Source of the DNA: Doryteuthis pealeii | Lineage: Eukaryota > Mollusca > Cephalopoda > Myopsida > Loliginidae | DNA: 64,000 bases | Assembly: GCA_023376005.1 (NCBI GenBank) | Contig: CM042148.1 | Span: 75,109,105 to 75,173,104 of the forward strand | Direction of reading: 5' to 3' | Shown: in pieces, positions 21,185 to 31,664 of the stretch | Layout: each line of letters starts with the position of its first letter | How positions within the stretch are numbered: the first letter of the stretch is position 1 | Translations under genes and position numbers: made by a program | The notes under the pieces: model-generated | The model's input: the letters and a program-made list of their open reading frames with translations, nothing else | What the model was told of the DNA's origin: nothing | Database searches by the model: none

Positions 21185-21600
21185 CTTGAGGGATTAATTT
21201 TAACGGTATGTCAAACTGTCTAGGGTTATTTCATGCCCTGAGGTTAGGCAGTCTCGCTCATTGCGCGTTCATATTTACATTTTTTCATGTCGTTGTTTTG
21301 TCTTAGTTTTTTTTCTTACACATGGTCCCATCGAATACGAACAATTTGTCAACCCTTGTTAAGTAATTTTATGCGAAGACATTTTGTTTTATTCCTTCTT
21401 ATTAGGTATTCATTTTCTTTTAAAATCAATTTTTAAACAGTTTTTTTAATAATCATTATTATGTATTTAGCTCATAGACGGACCCTAACAGATACTACCA
21501 CTCTGGGTCAGGATGGAACGGAGAGTAATGGCGATAAAGGGATACTCAACATTCTCTAGACTTTCAGAACAGGAAGTTCACCGCTAGATGCAGTTTGAAT
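21185..21600 (-). mobile_element. SINE family S2 fragments
   Basis: Reverse-oriented tail ('ttaacggtatgtcaaactgt') followed by a second tail and body: 'ctcatagacggaccctaac', 'agatactaccactctgggtc' and 'aagttcaccgctagatgcag'. Confidence 0.7.
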
Positions 21601-21907
21601 ATAATACGAGGAGACACACACAGAGATTTTCACAGGGCAAATTTATCATAGTCCAAATTCACACAATTTAGAAGCCGGAAACGAAACTTTTTGAAGCTTA
21701 TTAAGAATCTAGATCGTCATTGATTAATTAGAAATTCCGTTGTCATAGCAATATGAGTCAAGTTTACAGTCGAATGATGCTTCGTGTTGCCATAACAACA
21801 GAATACCTCATTATTCTGTAGTGAGATCATTATTAGAATATAATAAGTGTCATCTGATTAAGTTATTAATACTTCTATCGTATGTCTTGTTCTTCTTCCA
21901 CATTTCA

Positions 21908-21908
<1 letters not shown>

Positions 21909-21972
<64 letters not shown>
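21909..21972. repeat. (CT)n microsatellite
   Basis: A pure tc run of about 64 bases. Confidence 0.98.
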
Positions 21973-21976
<4 letters not shown>

Positions 21977-21989
21977 TGTCTCATTGGTC

Positions 21990-22090
21990 TTATTAACGGT
22001 ACCCAGTGTCCTCGATCGACACTGGTATGTCCATATGTGGGAGTCCATAGGAGAATGTCGCTTATGAGTTTCATCTGGTTGTTATTTTCA
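21990..22090 (-). pseudogene. LINE ORF2 C-terminal scrap (RTE-like)
   Basis: The minus frame reads KLISDILLWTPTYGHTSVD, matching the 'ELISDVLLWTPSHGRA' block of the same LINE type as 5535-5945. Only about 30 codons remain, next to the CT repeat. Confidence 0.6.
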
Positions 22091-22414
22091 GGATCAACAC
22101 GGAGACATTTTCTTGTGTACATACTTTTACCTATTACTCTGTATACCCGAGCATCCTCAAACCACACGCTTGTATGTGGAGCAGAGACAGTAAAATAGCT
22201 CAAAAACTTCTCGGGTCGAGACTCGATCCTCTAGATATATGTAATGAAGTTTTAAAAAAAAATCATTAATTCTCGTTGTTTCTAGAACATTCCAAACCCA
22301 CTTGAAAAACCTGACCTTAAAATTCTTAGATTTGATCTAACGCGACCGTTTCAATTTCATGATCTTGTGTCGGACTAAAACCAAAAATCGTAGAATACGT
22401 TAACTGCAAAGGAT

Positions 22415-22550
22415 TAAGACCCTCCAAAAAGGAGTAAGACACTAAACTACATCTGATGGTGAGGCTATAATTGCCATTATTCCTATGTCTATTCTGACCC
22501 GGAGTGGCAGTACATGTTAGTATTCTATCTATGGGTCAAATAGATCTGTT
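22415..22550 (+). mobile_element. SINE family S2, internal fragment
   Basis: Plus-strand S2 phrases 'cactaaactacatctgatgg', 'ctattctgacccggagtgg' and 'tctatgggtcaaatag'. No head or tail. Confidence 0.65.
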
Positions 22551-22564
22551 TAAAGATTATTTGT

Positions 22565-22985
22565 ATTTTTGTTGGCATCCTTCCCTCTACTAAAGACGAT
22601 GGCGTAGTTATCTGCAACTGCGTGAGTGACTGAACAGGCCAATTTTGAATGGCAATCTCTGGTGCAGTGACTGCAAACAAACAGTGATGCTTGCTGGAGT
22701 TGCTGTTGTCTCTACTTCCTTCTGGCTTTCTTTTATGTGGTGGCTTCTTTCTTCTCTTTTTCATTACTCTTCGTCCCTGGTTTGACGAGGAGGCGCCAGG
22801 TCACACGGTCTTCTGCATAAGCCTCCCATGTGTTTGTGTTGATGTGGCATGTCCTTCTTGCAGACATCTTTAAGGTGCAGGCGTAGTCTTCCTACCGGTC
22901 GGGTACCTTCTAATAATTCGCCATACAGTATATATTTGGGGATGGGCCATTTATCCATCCTCCTGACGTGACCAAGCCAGTGCAG
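22565..22985 (-). pseudogene. LINE ORF2 C-terminus with terminal zinc-finger region, broken
   Basis: Minus-strand pieces read ILYGELLEGTRPVGRLRL, then VCKKDMPHQH, and in another frame DLAPPRQTRDEE and a Lys/Arg-rich stretch. The order LYGEL-GRRPVGRP-LRYKDVCK and a C-terminal C2HC finger is typical of a widespread non-LTR element protein. At least two frameshifts separate the parts. It ends at 'tgttggcatccttccctcta', the same 3' terminus as the copy at 30,166. Confidence 0.65.
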
Positions 22986-22997
22986 GAGTTATTTGTA

Positions 22998-23221
22998 TTA
23001 GATGTAGAGCATCGCAAGATTCCGGTTTCGATACCGGTCCCTGCACAAACCAGCGCAGGAGTAGCACAGGTTGGGTAGTATGATATGTGCGTTAAAGTGA
23101 CAAGCTGACGATAGGAGTGGTGGTCCACCTAAATAAAGAAAAAACAATCTCCCTGGTCTAGAGCTAGCAAAAGGGGATATACCCCCTCGTTATCTGGCTG
23201 ATACCGACAATAGACCACTTG
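22998..23221 (+). mobile_element. SINE family S1, head-damaged
   Basis: Starts within 'gatgtagagcatcgcaagat', with B-box-like 'gtttcgataccgg', 'ggagtagcacagg', 'aatctccctggtctagagct' and 'ggctgataccgacaatag'. Confidence 0.75.
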
Positions 23222-23229
23222 ATACAATA

Positions 23230-23634
23230 TGATCACATATATTATTTGTATTAAGAATAATTTATGTAATTGTTTACTAAGAATTATTATCATTACTTAC
23301 TTGAAATTATATTACTGTGTACAAACAGATGGTTATAATTAAATAGAAATAACAATTTGATACTATAATTATTATTATTAGATATAAATACTTGAAACCA
23401 AACCGTTACAACAACTTCAAAGGGAACTCCCCTGAGGACGGCCGCCATATTGTCTAGAGTTTCAATCGTTTAACCCCATCTGTGTATGAGATCCATCCAC
23501 CTACCTGTTGGTCAACCCACATTCAAGATTCTCGGTCGACCGAGTCAACACCTTTCTCATTTCTTTATTACCACCCTACCTTTTGGGATATTTTGGTTAA
23601 ACTTCTAACCTTTAAACAGTCCAAGGTGCGCTGC
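23230..23634. other. No recognised gene
   Basis: AT-rich stretch, then moderately GC-rich sequence before the LTR. No domain was recognised in the short frame at 23,482. Confidence 0.4.
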
Positions 23635-23639
23635 AATAC

Positions 23640-23836
23640 TGTTGTACCGGCCGTTCCTACAGTGGAGCACATGCACCGGTTCTCACTATAAATAGTGAGA
23701 CACCGAGTGGAAAGGGAGCACTGTTCCCGTTAACGACAAGCTAGTCGTACATGTACCATTAATTGTAAATACACTTGTCTTATTTTACCCCATCTCGACT
23801 TGACTTCTTTTTACTGCTGGGACTAACATCACAACA
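23640..23836. mobile_element. Solo LTR, copy 1 (197 bp, TSD AATAC)
   Basis: Begins TGTTGT and ends ACAACA. It is flanked by aatac on both sides (23,635-23,639 and 23,837-23,841). Contains a TATA-like 'ctataaatagtgagac'. The copy at 39,483-39,678 is almost identical. Length, TG...CA ends and the 5-bp duplication are the hallmark of an LTR retrotransposon solo LTR. No internal coding region is in the window. Confidence 0.88.
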
Positions 23837-24119
23837 AATACACCACTTAAATTTTTAGACTAAGCGAGTTCACGTAGTTTAAACCTCAGCCAATCACAGC
23901 GCGAATACGTTGCTGGTTAACTACTTAATCGCTGATACTGAGAGCCGTCCATTTGCAATCGTTGACGAAGGACTTGCAAGACTGAGGAGCACCAAGGAAC
24001 AACCAAAAGAATTCTTTACCAAGAATTGCGCTCTGCTTAACACAAAGGATCTCCGCAGGACAACTTGCTTGAAGCCTAAAGGATGGTTACTAAAATCGTA
24101 ACACTACCATAATATAATA

Positions 24120-24749
24120 TCTTATTATAATGGAGATTGTGTGTTTTTCTGTCTGTAACCGAAACTATATTCCTACTCAGTCACAAATCTCTTAGTTATT
24201 GACATCACATTCTCCAGGATTTTATTTTTATCTAAACCTCAATTATTAATAAAATTGTCTTATATCATTAATACTGTTAACTATGTCTACATACTGACAA
24301 CATGCAATTATATTTATATATACAACAAAATAGCGGTTTACAGTGTGAACGGGAAGGCTAATTTGCATATTAATATTAAAAAATCGAATTTAATAAATAT
24401 GTGCTTAGTATTATTGATTTAAATTGTTTGGTTTTATTTTAATGAATAAGAGCAAAAATCTCTTCAATGAATCTTAAATGAAATCCATTAACAAGATAAA
24501 ATAACTATCATTTTATTCTTTACTTCCTCTTTTAACTAAATACTTAAATTAGAAAAAAATAACAATGAAAGACGAGAGTGATGGAAGAGTAAATTTCAGT
24601 TGTTCTATTTTTCGATTATATCCCCCTCTGTTTAAATCTTTTTATCTGAATTCTTATTTAGTTTCATTAGCCTTTCTAATTTAATATGATATTTTATTGC
24701 ATTAAAACTTAAATACTTGCACCCTGCGGAGGGTGCATATATTTGCTAG
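24120..24749 (+). mobile_element. Non-autonomous Helitron family A, reference copy
   Basis: 5' TCTTATTATAATGGAGATTG; 3' hairpin GCACCCTGCGGAGGGTGC, then 9 bases, then CTAG. Inserted between A (24,119) and T (24,750). Length 630 bp. No long frame. The hairpin about 10 bases before CTRR is diagnostic for Helitrons. Confidence 0.88.
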
Positions 24750-24977
24750 TAATATAATATAATCAGCATCCTTTATACATTTATTATTCTATAGTAAACG
24801 TTTAAAAAACCAATAAACTAATAAGAAAATGAAAAATATGAAAAACAAATTTCTCCGAGAGAACATCTGCGGAATTAACGATGAACTCATAAGTGGACTC
24901 CGACTCATGGACACACCAATATCAATAAAAACTTCCGAGGCACAGTAAAAAATATACTCGCACTCTTGTTTTTTCAA

Positions 24978-25199
24978 TTAGGAATCACAAAGTTCCTGGT
25001 TCGATACCAGCCCTCACCAGCTCAGCGTATGAGTAGCACAGGGATCTGTGAGGTAAAGTGAGGAGCTGATGGTAGGTGTGGCGCTCGAACTTAGATACTA
25101 GAATAATCTCCTCGGTCTAGCGCTAGTAAAAAGGGGATTGAATCCTTCGTTATCTGGCTGATATCGACATTAGGCCGCCCCCGACGACTTAACTTTATT
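24978..25199 (+). mobile_element. SINE family S1, 5'-truncated
   Basis: Starts at 'aattaggaatcacaaagttc', B box 'ggttcgataccag', then 'cagcgtatgagtagcacagg' and 'ctcctcggtctagcgctag', ending 'cgacgacttaactttatt'. Confidence 0.85.
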
Positions 25200-25204
25200 T
25201 ACAC

Positions 25205-25600
25205 AAAGGCAGAGAATAAACAAGTTCGTCATTTTTTTTATGTACTTGGTCCTTTTTTATGTACTTGGTCTACAAACGTTTTCCCTCCAGGAAGGTTTTC
25301 GGTTGGTCGTGCAACCAATTATATACCGTTTCTTTCACATCTCTATCCGTACGAAATCGCTTGTCAGGCTACTTTCAAACTTCTCTATCAACTCATACAT
25401 ATGTCTACGCGGTAGTGCACTGTTCCTGAGTTGTGCTAAAAGCCTCCGATGAATTTCAGACTCTGACACTCCTTCCGACCAAAAGAATTGGGTCACTGCT
25501 TCTAGTTCTTCTTTGATGTATACTGCTAGTAGAGCGGCTATGTTTACACAGTAAGGACAGCAAGCAAAATGGTTCAATCAGGCTCAAACTTCAGTTACGT
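25205..25600 (-). pseudogene. Mariner-like transposase, internally deleted
   Basis: The minus frame reads AVTQFFWSEGVSESEIHRR, then SALPRRHMYELIEKFESS, the N-terminal helix-turn-helix (HTH_48-like) region of mariner transposases. About 25 codons later another frame reads DVKETVYNWLHDQPKTFLEG, a block that lies near the C-terminus in intact proteins. The catalytic DDD part is missing, so this is a non-autonomous remnant. The S1 SINE lies at its 3' side. Confidence 0.65.
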
Positions 25601-25604
25601 GACC

Positions 25605-25951
25605 ACAGCAGTGACAACTCTAAGTACGAACAGTGTGACAATAATAGATTTGTGCCATGGTGAAAATGCGGATAATTCTTTTCCTCGTACATTCATCAGC
25701 TCTGTACGGGTAATGGGCGACGTCTAAAGTAATGATTTCCAACGTGGGCCCTTGGGTCACCAAATGGACCATAGAAATCTTTCAAATCGGTCTGGAGTTG
25801 GTTGTGGAGTAAATGATGTACTAACAAGGAAAAGTAATGTATTGCAAATTGAAAAGAGAGATTACTTACGCCTGAAGCTGAACCCAATTTTGGAAGGTCA
25901 AGTTGACAAGCTGGTTGGTAGGAGCAGTGTAGACATTAGTTATTATTTATA
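25605..25951. other. Unassigned, possibly transposon-derived
   Basis: A plus frame near 25,820-25,950 contains IEKRDYLRLKLNPILE and is cut by the Helitron end at 25,952. It vaguely recalls hAT-derived proteins, but I would not assign it. Confidence 0.25.
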
Positions 25952-26858
25952 CTAGCAAATATATGCACCCTCCGGGTGCAAGTATTTAAGTTTTAATGTA
26001 ATAGAATATTATATTAAATTAGAAAGGCTAATGAAACTAAATAAGAATGCAATTAAAAAGATTTTAAACAGAATCGAAAAATAGAACAACTGAAACTTAC
26101 TCTTCCATCACTCTCGTCTTTCATTGTTATTTTTCTAATTTAAGTATTTAGTTAAAAGAGGAAATAAGAGTAAGTAAAGAATAAAATGACAGTTATCTTT
26201 TCTTGTTAATGGATTTCATTTAAGATTCATTGAAGAGATTTTTGCTTATATTTATTAAAATAAAACCAAACAGTTAGAAATCAATAATACTAAGCACTTA
26301 TTTAATAAAATCACATTTTTAATATCAATATGCAAATTAGCATTCCCGTCCACACTGTAAACCGCTATTTTGTTGTATATATAAATATAATTACATGTTA
26401 TCAGTATGTAGATATGGTCAACAGTGGCTTCGGCCTCTGGACCATTGCTATAATTAACGGCGTCGATCCCAGGGGGCCATCCCCCCAGGCAACACCTGCC
26501 CCCTTGATTTAAAGGGGCAGGGCTGGGTTTATTGCCCAGTGCCTGAGGCGCCCCCCTTGAGGGGGAATGCCGACGGGATCGCCGCAATTTTTCACCTGCC
26601 ACTCCATGAGCTTCGGTTTGTGGGTGGTCCCACGTTAATAGGGACTTTGTGCCTGACCCGTACAAGTGGGGTACGCGGTAAATACAGTAGATATGGTTAA
26701 CAGTATTAATAATGCAAAACAATTTTATTAATCATTGAGGTTTAAATAAAAATGAAATCATTGAGAATGTGATGTAAATAACAAAGGGAATTGTGAATTG
26801 AATAGTAATATAGTTTCGGTTACAGACATACAAACCCACAATCTCCATTATAATAAGA
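25952..26858 (-). mobile_element. Non-autonomous Helitron family A carrying a retroposed insert
   Basis: Minus-strand ends are TCTTATTATAATGG... and ...GCACCCGGAGGGTGC, 9 bases, CTAG, between A and T. Total 907 bp because a 261-bp GC-rich insert (26,426-26,686) splits it. Without the insert it is about 630 bp, as in the reference copy. Confidence 0.85.
26426..26686. mobile_element. GC-rich hairpin-laden retroposed insert with 18-bp TSD
   Basis: Flanked by gtagatatggtcaacagt (26,408-26,425) and the same with one change (26,687-26,704), a target duplication typical of LINE-driven insertion. The insert is strikingly GC- and CpG-rich against AT-rich surroundings. It holds several strong hairpins, for example around 'cccccttgatttaaagggg' and 'ccccccttgaggggg'. 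No tRNA boxes or frame that I trust. Origin unknown; a LINE 5' region or RNA-derived SINE are options. Confidence 0.75.
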
Positions 26859-27029
26859 TTTTATAATACATTTTGCTTTTTGAAAATAAAATGTATTTCT
26901 TGTTAAATGCAATTTATATTTGTACTTAGGAGGACCTGATTTTTTTTTAACAGCGAAAATGGGCTTCAACGAAGAAAATGTTAAGACACACTGGTCTAGA
27001 GGACTTACCAAGTTGACAGTTAAAAAATG

Positions 27030-27077
27030 TACTATTTGTATTATTCGGACTATTGTCCTCGTCTTCATTGTTATTTG
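27030..27077 (-). mobile_element. SINE family S4 tail fragment
   Basis: The reverse complement reads 'aatgaagacgaggacaatag' and 'tccgaataatacaaatag', the S4 3' end, immediately before a forward S4 head. Confidence 0.65.
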
Positions 27078-27440
27078 ACACATAGCGTAGTGGATAAAGG
27101 AGTTAGATTAAGACAGTTCTAAGTGACAGTTATCTCTAGACTGCAGGTTCAATCCTGGTCGGAGGCAGCAGTAATATAGATAAAATAGAATAATAATTAA
27201 CACAGTTTAACACCTGTACCCCAGCTATGGTTAGTGGAATGATAACAGGATACCTCCGTGGACTGAATAAAGGATTAGGTTCAAAGTTCCGTGATAGTTC
27301 CCGATTACGACAAGAAGGTTCCCGAGTCCGACAAGAAATACCTGAAGAAGGCCGGAGGGCACATCGGCCGAAACGTTGTACAGATAACAATGAAGATGAG
27401 AACAATAGTCCGAATAATACAAATAATACTAATTATCAAG
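27078..27440 (+). mobile_element. SINE family S4, near full-length
   Basis: The head is 'cacatagcgtagtggataaa' with B box 'caggttcaatcctgg'. Repeated 'cgacaagaaggttcccgag' blocks follow, then 'cctgaagaaggccggagggc', 'cggccgaaacgttgt' and 'agtccgaataatacaaataa'. The tail holds CTGAAGA, a GGCCG/CGGCC stem and GAAAC, which is hammerhead-like in order, but no valid helix III plus UH is found. Confidence 0.8.
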
Positions 27441-27449
27441 CCTCATTTA

Positions 27450-28120
27450 AAAAGATTCAGAGGAAAAATGTATATTACACAGTTATAAATTGTAATAGTT
27501 ATAACACAAAAAAGATTAACTAATTATAATTTTAATTCTTAATGATTTTTGTAGTTGGCGGATCCAATTGTAAATATTATATGTGACCTATTAAATTTTA
27601 CGAGGAAAAAGTAAGATAAAATGAAATATTTTTTGAAAAAATCGAATATTTTTAAGACGCAGTGTTTATTTTCAAAATCCTCCAAACTTGTTTTATGCTT
27701 TTAACTTTTGATTTCGTACAGTTTTTTTTTTTTTTTTACTCATTTTTAATTATAACATGAAGTTAAAAACAATAAACTTTATGCGAATAAAAAAAAATAG
27801 CAAATTGTTAATTGGGGAAAGAAAAGGTATTTTATTTTTTTAATTCTTCTTGAATTTTATTCTTTTATATTTTTATCGTAAATAAATAAATACTATTTAT
27901 AATACGGTGTAATTTTGAAATTATAGAAATTAGCTGATTTTTATTTTGGAAACTATCCTTTGATGTAGCGATTATTTCTGTGTAATGATGTTCAATAAAA
28001 TCAGTTTTTCGGCAATCGGTATTCGATAAAATGTTGTTCCTTCTCTCTTCCTATTTTACATTGGTCTTGACTCACTATACGGATTATTTGATATTACTTT
28101 ACTGACAGTAAAATACATTG
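27450..28120. other. AT-rich, no recognised feature
   Basis: Homopolymer-rich sequence. No coding or RNA signal. Confidence 0.45.
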
Positions 28121-28465
28121 AATTCATACTTCAATTAGTAAAGCAGTTCACATACATAGGTAGTAATATCTCATCTACAGAGATCGATGTAAATATACGC
28201 ACAAGAAAGGTACGGTCTGCCATAGACAGATTATCGGTCATTTGGAAATTTGATCTCACTGATAAAATAAAGCGAAAATTCTTCCAAGTTATAGCCGTGC
28301 AAGTGCTACTATACGGCTGCACCACTTGGAATTTAACGAAATGATTTGAGGAAAGGCTAGATGATAACTTTACAAAGAATCTACGTTGAACAAACCTTGG
28401 AAGCAGCACCCAACACAGGAGAAACTGTACGAGTACTTACCTTCTATCACACAAAATTCTCCGAC
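28121..28465 (+). pseudogene. LINE ORF2 fragment (RTE-like, after the RT domain)
   Basis: The plus frame reads FTYIGSNISSTEIDVNIRTR, then SAIDRLSVIWKFDLTDKIKR, then AVQVLLYGCTTWNLTK and a stop, continuing degenerately with LGSSTQHRRNCT. The order YLGS-IS-TE-D, AIDRLS-IWKSDLSDKIKR, LLYGC-TW is the standard region linking RT to the C-terminus. The following LYG-LPPI block lies in the copy at 5535. Dead through stops. Confidence 0.72.
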
Positions 28466-28469
28466 TAGG

Positions 28470-28690
28470 GTTATTTTTTGGACTGCTAATGTGTTGTTGC
28501 TGCTTTGGGATTGCCTTCTGCATGTGTTCCAGTACTCTTGGGACTACTAGTATCATTTCTGTTATCATAACCCAAAATCCTATTGATGTCTTATCTCCTG
28601 ATCTTTCACAGGAGGTATTTCTTTTCGGATGTTATATCGATGTTCATGAGTATGTATCGCTTTTATTTCTAATTTGTTTGTTTCTTTCTA
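28470..28690. other. Unassigned stretch after LINE fragment
   Basis: An open frame at 28,489-28,725 has no recognised domain. The antisense could be another LINE piece, but I cannot confirm it. Confidence 0.25.
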
Positions 28691-28860
28691 ATAATGATGT
28701 TCAGCGTTTTGGCTTTCATCTCTGATAGTGTCGATGGGAATGTCCCAGAGGATATTGCTTGTTCTCAATGACCCTGTTTAACTCTGATGTTCATACCAAA
28801 TCTAAATCTCTTTAATCGTGTAACTCTCCAGCATAATTTTCAGGGTAGATTTGCCAATGA
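28690..28860. repeat. Dispersed repeat R7, copy 1
   Basis: Matches 40,530-40,665 through 'tttcatctctg', 'gtcgatgg', 'gttctca' and 'gtagatttgcc'. Class unknown. Both copies abut TA microsatellites. Confidence 0.55.
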
Positions 28861-29146
<286 letters not shown>

Positions 29147-29159
29147 CTTGGTGGAGAAG

Positions 29160-30004
<845 letters not shown>

Positions 30005-30099
30005 TAATTTTTTTTTTTTAGCGGAGCTTAACAGGTTTGAATTCAGAGCTTTTCTTTCTGGTTGCTTAGTTACGGTTAAATAGCCCAGTTCATACTACT

Positions 30100-30165
30100 A
30101 TGTGGAAATAACTAAGGGAATTGTAATGTTGGGGGTGATGACATACACAAATCTCCATTATAATT
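30100..30165 (-). mobile_element. Helitron family A, 5'-end fragment
   Basis: 'ggaaataactaagggaattg' and 'aatctccattataat' match the terminal 65 bases. The outermost TC is missing where LINE sequence begins. Confidence 0.6.
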
Positions 30166-30480
30166 GTTGGCATCCTTCCGTCTGTTAAAGACGATGGCGT
30201 AGTGTCCAATTTTTATTTAAAACTGCATCTGTGCGAGTGGCTGAACAGGCTAATTTTTGAATGGCAATCTCTGGTGCAGTGACTGCAAAAAAACAGTGAT
30301 GCTTTCTGGAGTTGCTGTTGTTCTCCTTCCCTCTGGCTCTCTTTTCTGTGGCCTTTACTTCTCTTTTTCACTATTTTTCGTCCCTTGTCTGACAAGGAGG
30401 CGCCAGGCCACTTGGTTTTCTGCACCAACCCCCCATGTTTGGTATTGATGTGGCATGTCTTCATGTCCTTCTTGCCGTTG
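30166..30480 (-). pseudogene. LINE ORF2 C-terminus with C2HC zinc finger
   Basis: The minus frame carries CHINTKHGG, WPGASLSDKGRK, a basic stretch, and then a finger with spacing C-x2-C-x12-H-x3-C containing CHSKISLFSHSHRC. This is the characteristic C-terminus of the same LINE type as 22,565-22,985 and 39,340-39,905. It ends at 'gttggcatccttccgtctg'. This copy keeps the finger intact. Confidence 0.7.
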
Positions 30481-30624
30481 TCAGAAGAATAGTTTGATTC
30501 GTACCTATCTCAAGGGTACTAGTGCAATGTTAACGTAAAATGGATACAGCCTCGTCCGGGATTTGAACTCGGGTGGTCGAGTCCATTTCCTACGACGATA
30601 ACCATTACACCATACGCTTTCGTT

Positions 30625-30840
30625 GTATGAATACGAAGCTGGGCTGAAAAGTTAATCGGCTGAAAAGGTCATATGATGAAGTCATATTGTTATTTATCTT
30701 TTTTACCAGTGGTGTTCAAGCACTGTAACACCGACAGAAGTATGTGGACTACAATGGGGACTATGCTGAAAAATACACATCATTTGGTCACTGGTTAGCC
30801 TATAAATGTTTCAGCCGACATTCATCTACTCAGTTCGGGG
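30625..30840 (+). pseudogene. Mariner-like short element with transposase C-terminus
   Basis: After 'gaatacgaagctgggctgaa' the plus strand encodes FKHCNTDR and, in the next frame, KYVDYNGDYAEK, matching the end of mariner transposases. A similar short element is at 40,668-40,897. Catalytic regions are absent. Confidence 0.55.
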
Positions 30841-31059
30841 AAGTACCTATATATTAATACTCTTGTTCCTTAAAAGTACGACTGTAATCATATTGCAACA
30901 CCCTCTGGTTAAAAATGAGAATGTCCAAATCGCTCAAGATGAAATGCAAAATGTAAATCCTGATGCTTATCCATCGAATTTATATTTCTTATGGGTGTCG
31001 TCACCTCAGCTAAATAATGGACCATTCCGTTTTTATTATAAAAAAATAAAGTGAAGAAA

Positions 31060-31330
31060 GGGGACATGCTACTCTGAAAAATATAATAAGAAAGAAACAA
31101 AGAAAGAAAGAGAGTAGTGGAAAGATAGATATAGAGAGAGGGTGAGCACGGAAGTGATAACGCTAATCTGTTTCAATCGAACATAATGAAAAGATTTTTA
31201 AAAAAAAGGAAAAAAAGAAAAAGAGAGCCAGAAAAAGTTAAATCAAGATTATTATACTTTTTACATATTGAATTATTTGCAACAGCTCTAAAGTAAACAT
31301 AAACATATAAAACGTTATAATATACATCAT
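31060..31330. other. A-rich, no feature
   Basis: Purine-rich low-complexity sequence (gaaagaaag runs) without recognised content. Confidence 0.5.
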
Positions 31331-31333
31331 ACT

Positions 31334-31660
31334 GTGGTATATCCACAAGTCCTGCTAGTGAAAAAATATAGTCGACAGCCCATCGTGCTTTTCAGCAGAT
31401 CCTGCATTGGATTGGGGGGGGTCACCTTTGACGCAGAAGATACGATCTATTTGAAGGATTTTGATCATATACAACGGAAGTTTCAAGCACGCGAACCGAA
31501 AACTAATCTTTTTTTTTATCACCCGGCTGAGCAACTTTTGGGACTTTCACAAAGATTGGTAAATTGTCCCTCACACCTTAATACTTTCTTCCTTTCTTCC
31601 TTTCTCTGTTCCTTTCCATTTCCTATTTTACTTCGCTCTTGGGTATTGTATAGCTCTTGA
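31334..31660 (+). other. Open frame of unknown nature
   Basis: A 108-codon frame containing RQPIVLFSRSCIGLGG and TFDAEDTIYLKDFDHIQ. I do not recognise it. Composition is less biased than the microsatellite frames, so an exon or transposon piece is possible. No convincing splice sites were fixed. Confidence 0.2.
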
Positions 31661-31664
31661 CTTC

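Larger units (their letters stand above)
30005..30625 (-). mobile_element. SINE family S3 split by later insertions
   Basis: S3 3' part at 30,005-30,095 ('gcttaacaggtttgaattca') and S3 5' part at about 30,485-30,625 ('gggatttgaactcgggtggt', 'ataaccattacaccatacgc'). A Helitron-A end (30,100-30,165) and a LINE 3' end (30,166-30,480) lie between them. Nested insertion gives a relative age order. Confidence 0.7.

Noticed and set aside
26255..26722. A 155-codon minus-strand gene
   Set aside because: The frame crosses from Helitron sequence into the GC-rich insert and back, so it is an accident of the insertion.
27340..27400. Active hammerhead in SINE S4
   Set aside because: The CUGANGA and GAAA blocks exist with a strong helix II, but neither helix III plus UH nor helix I can be drawn consistently in any copy.
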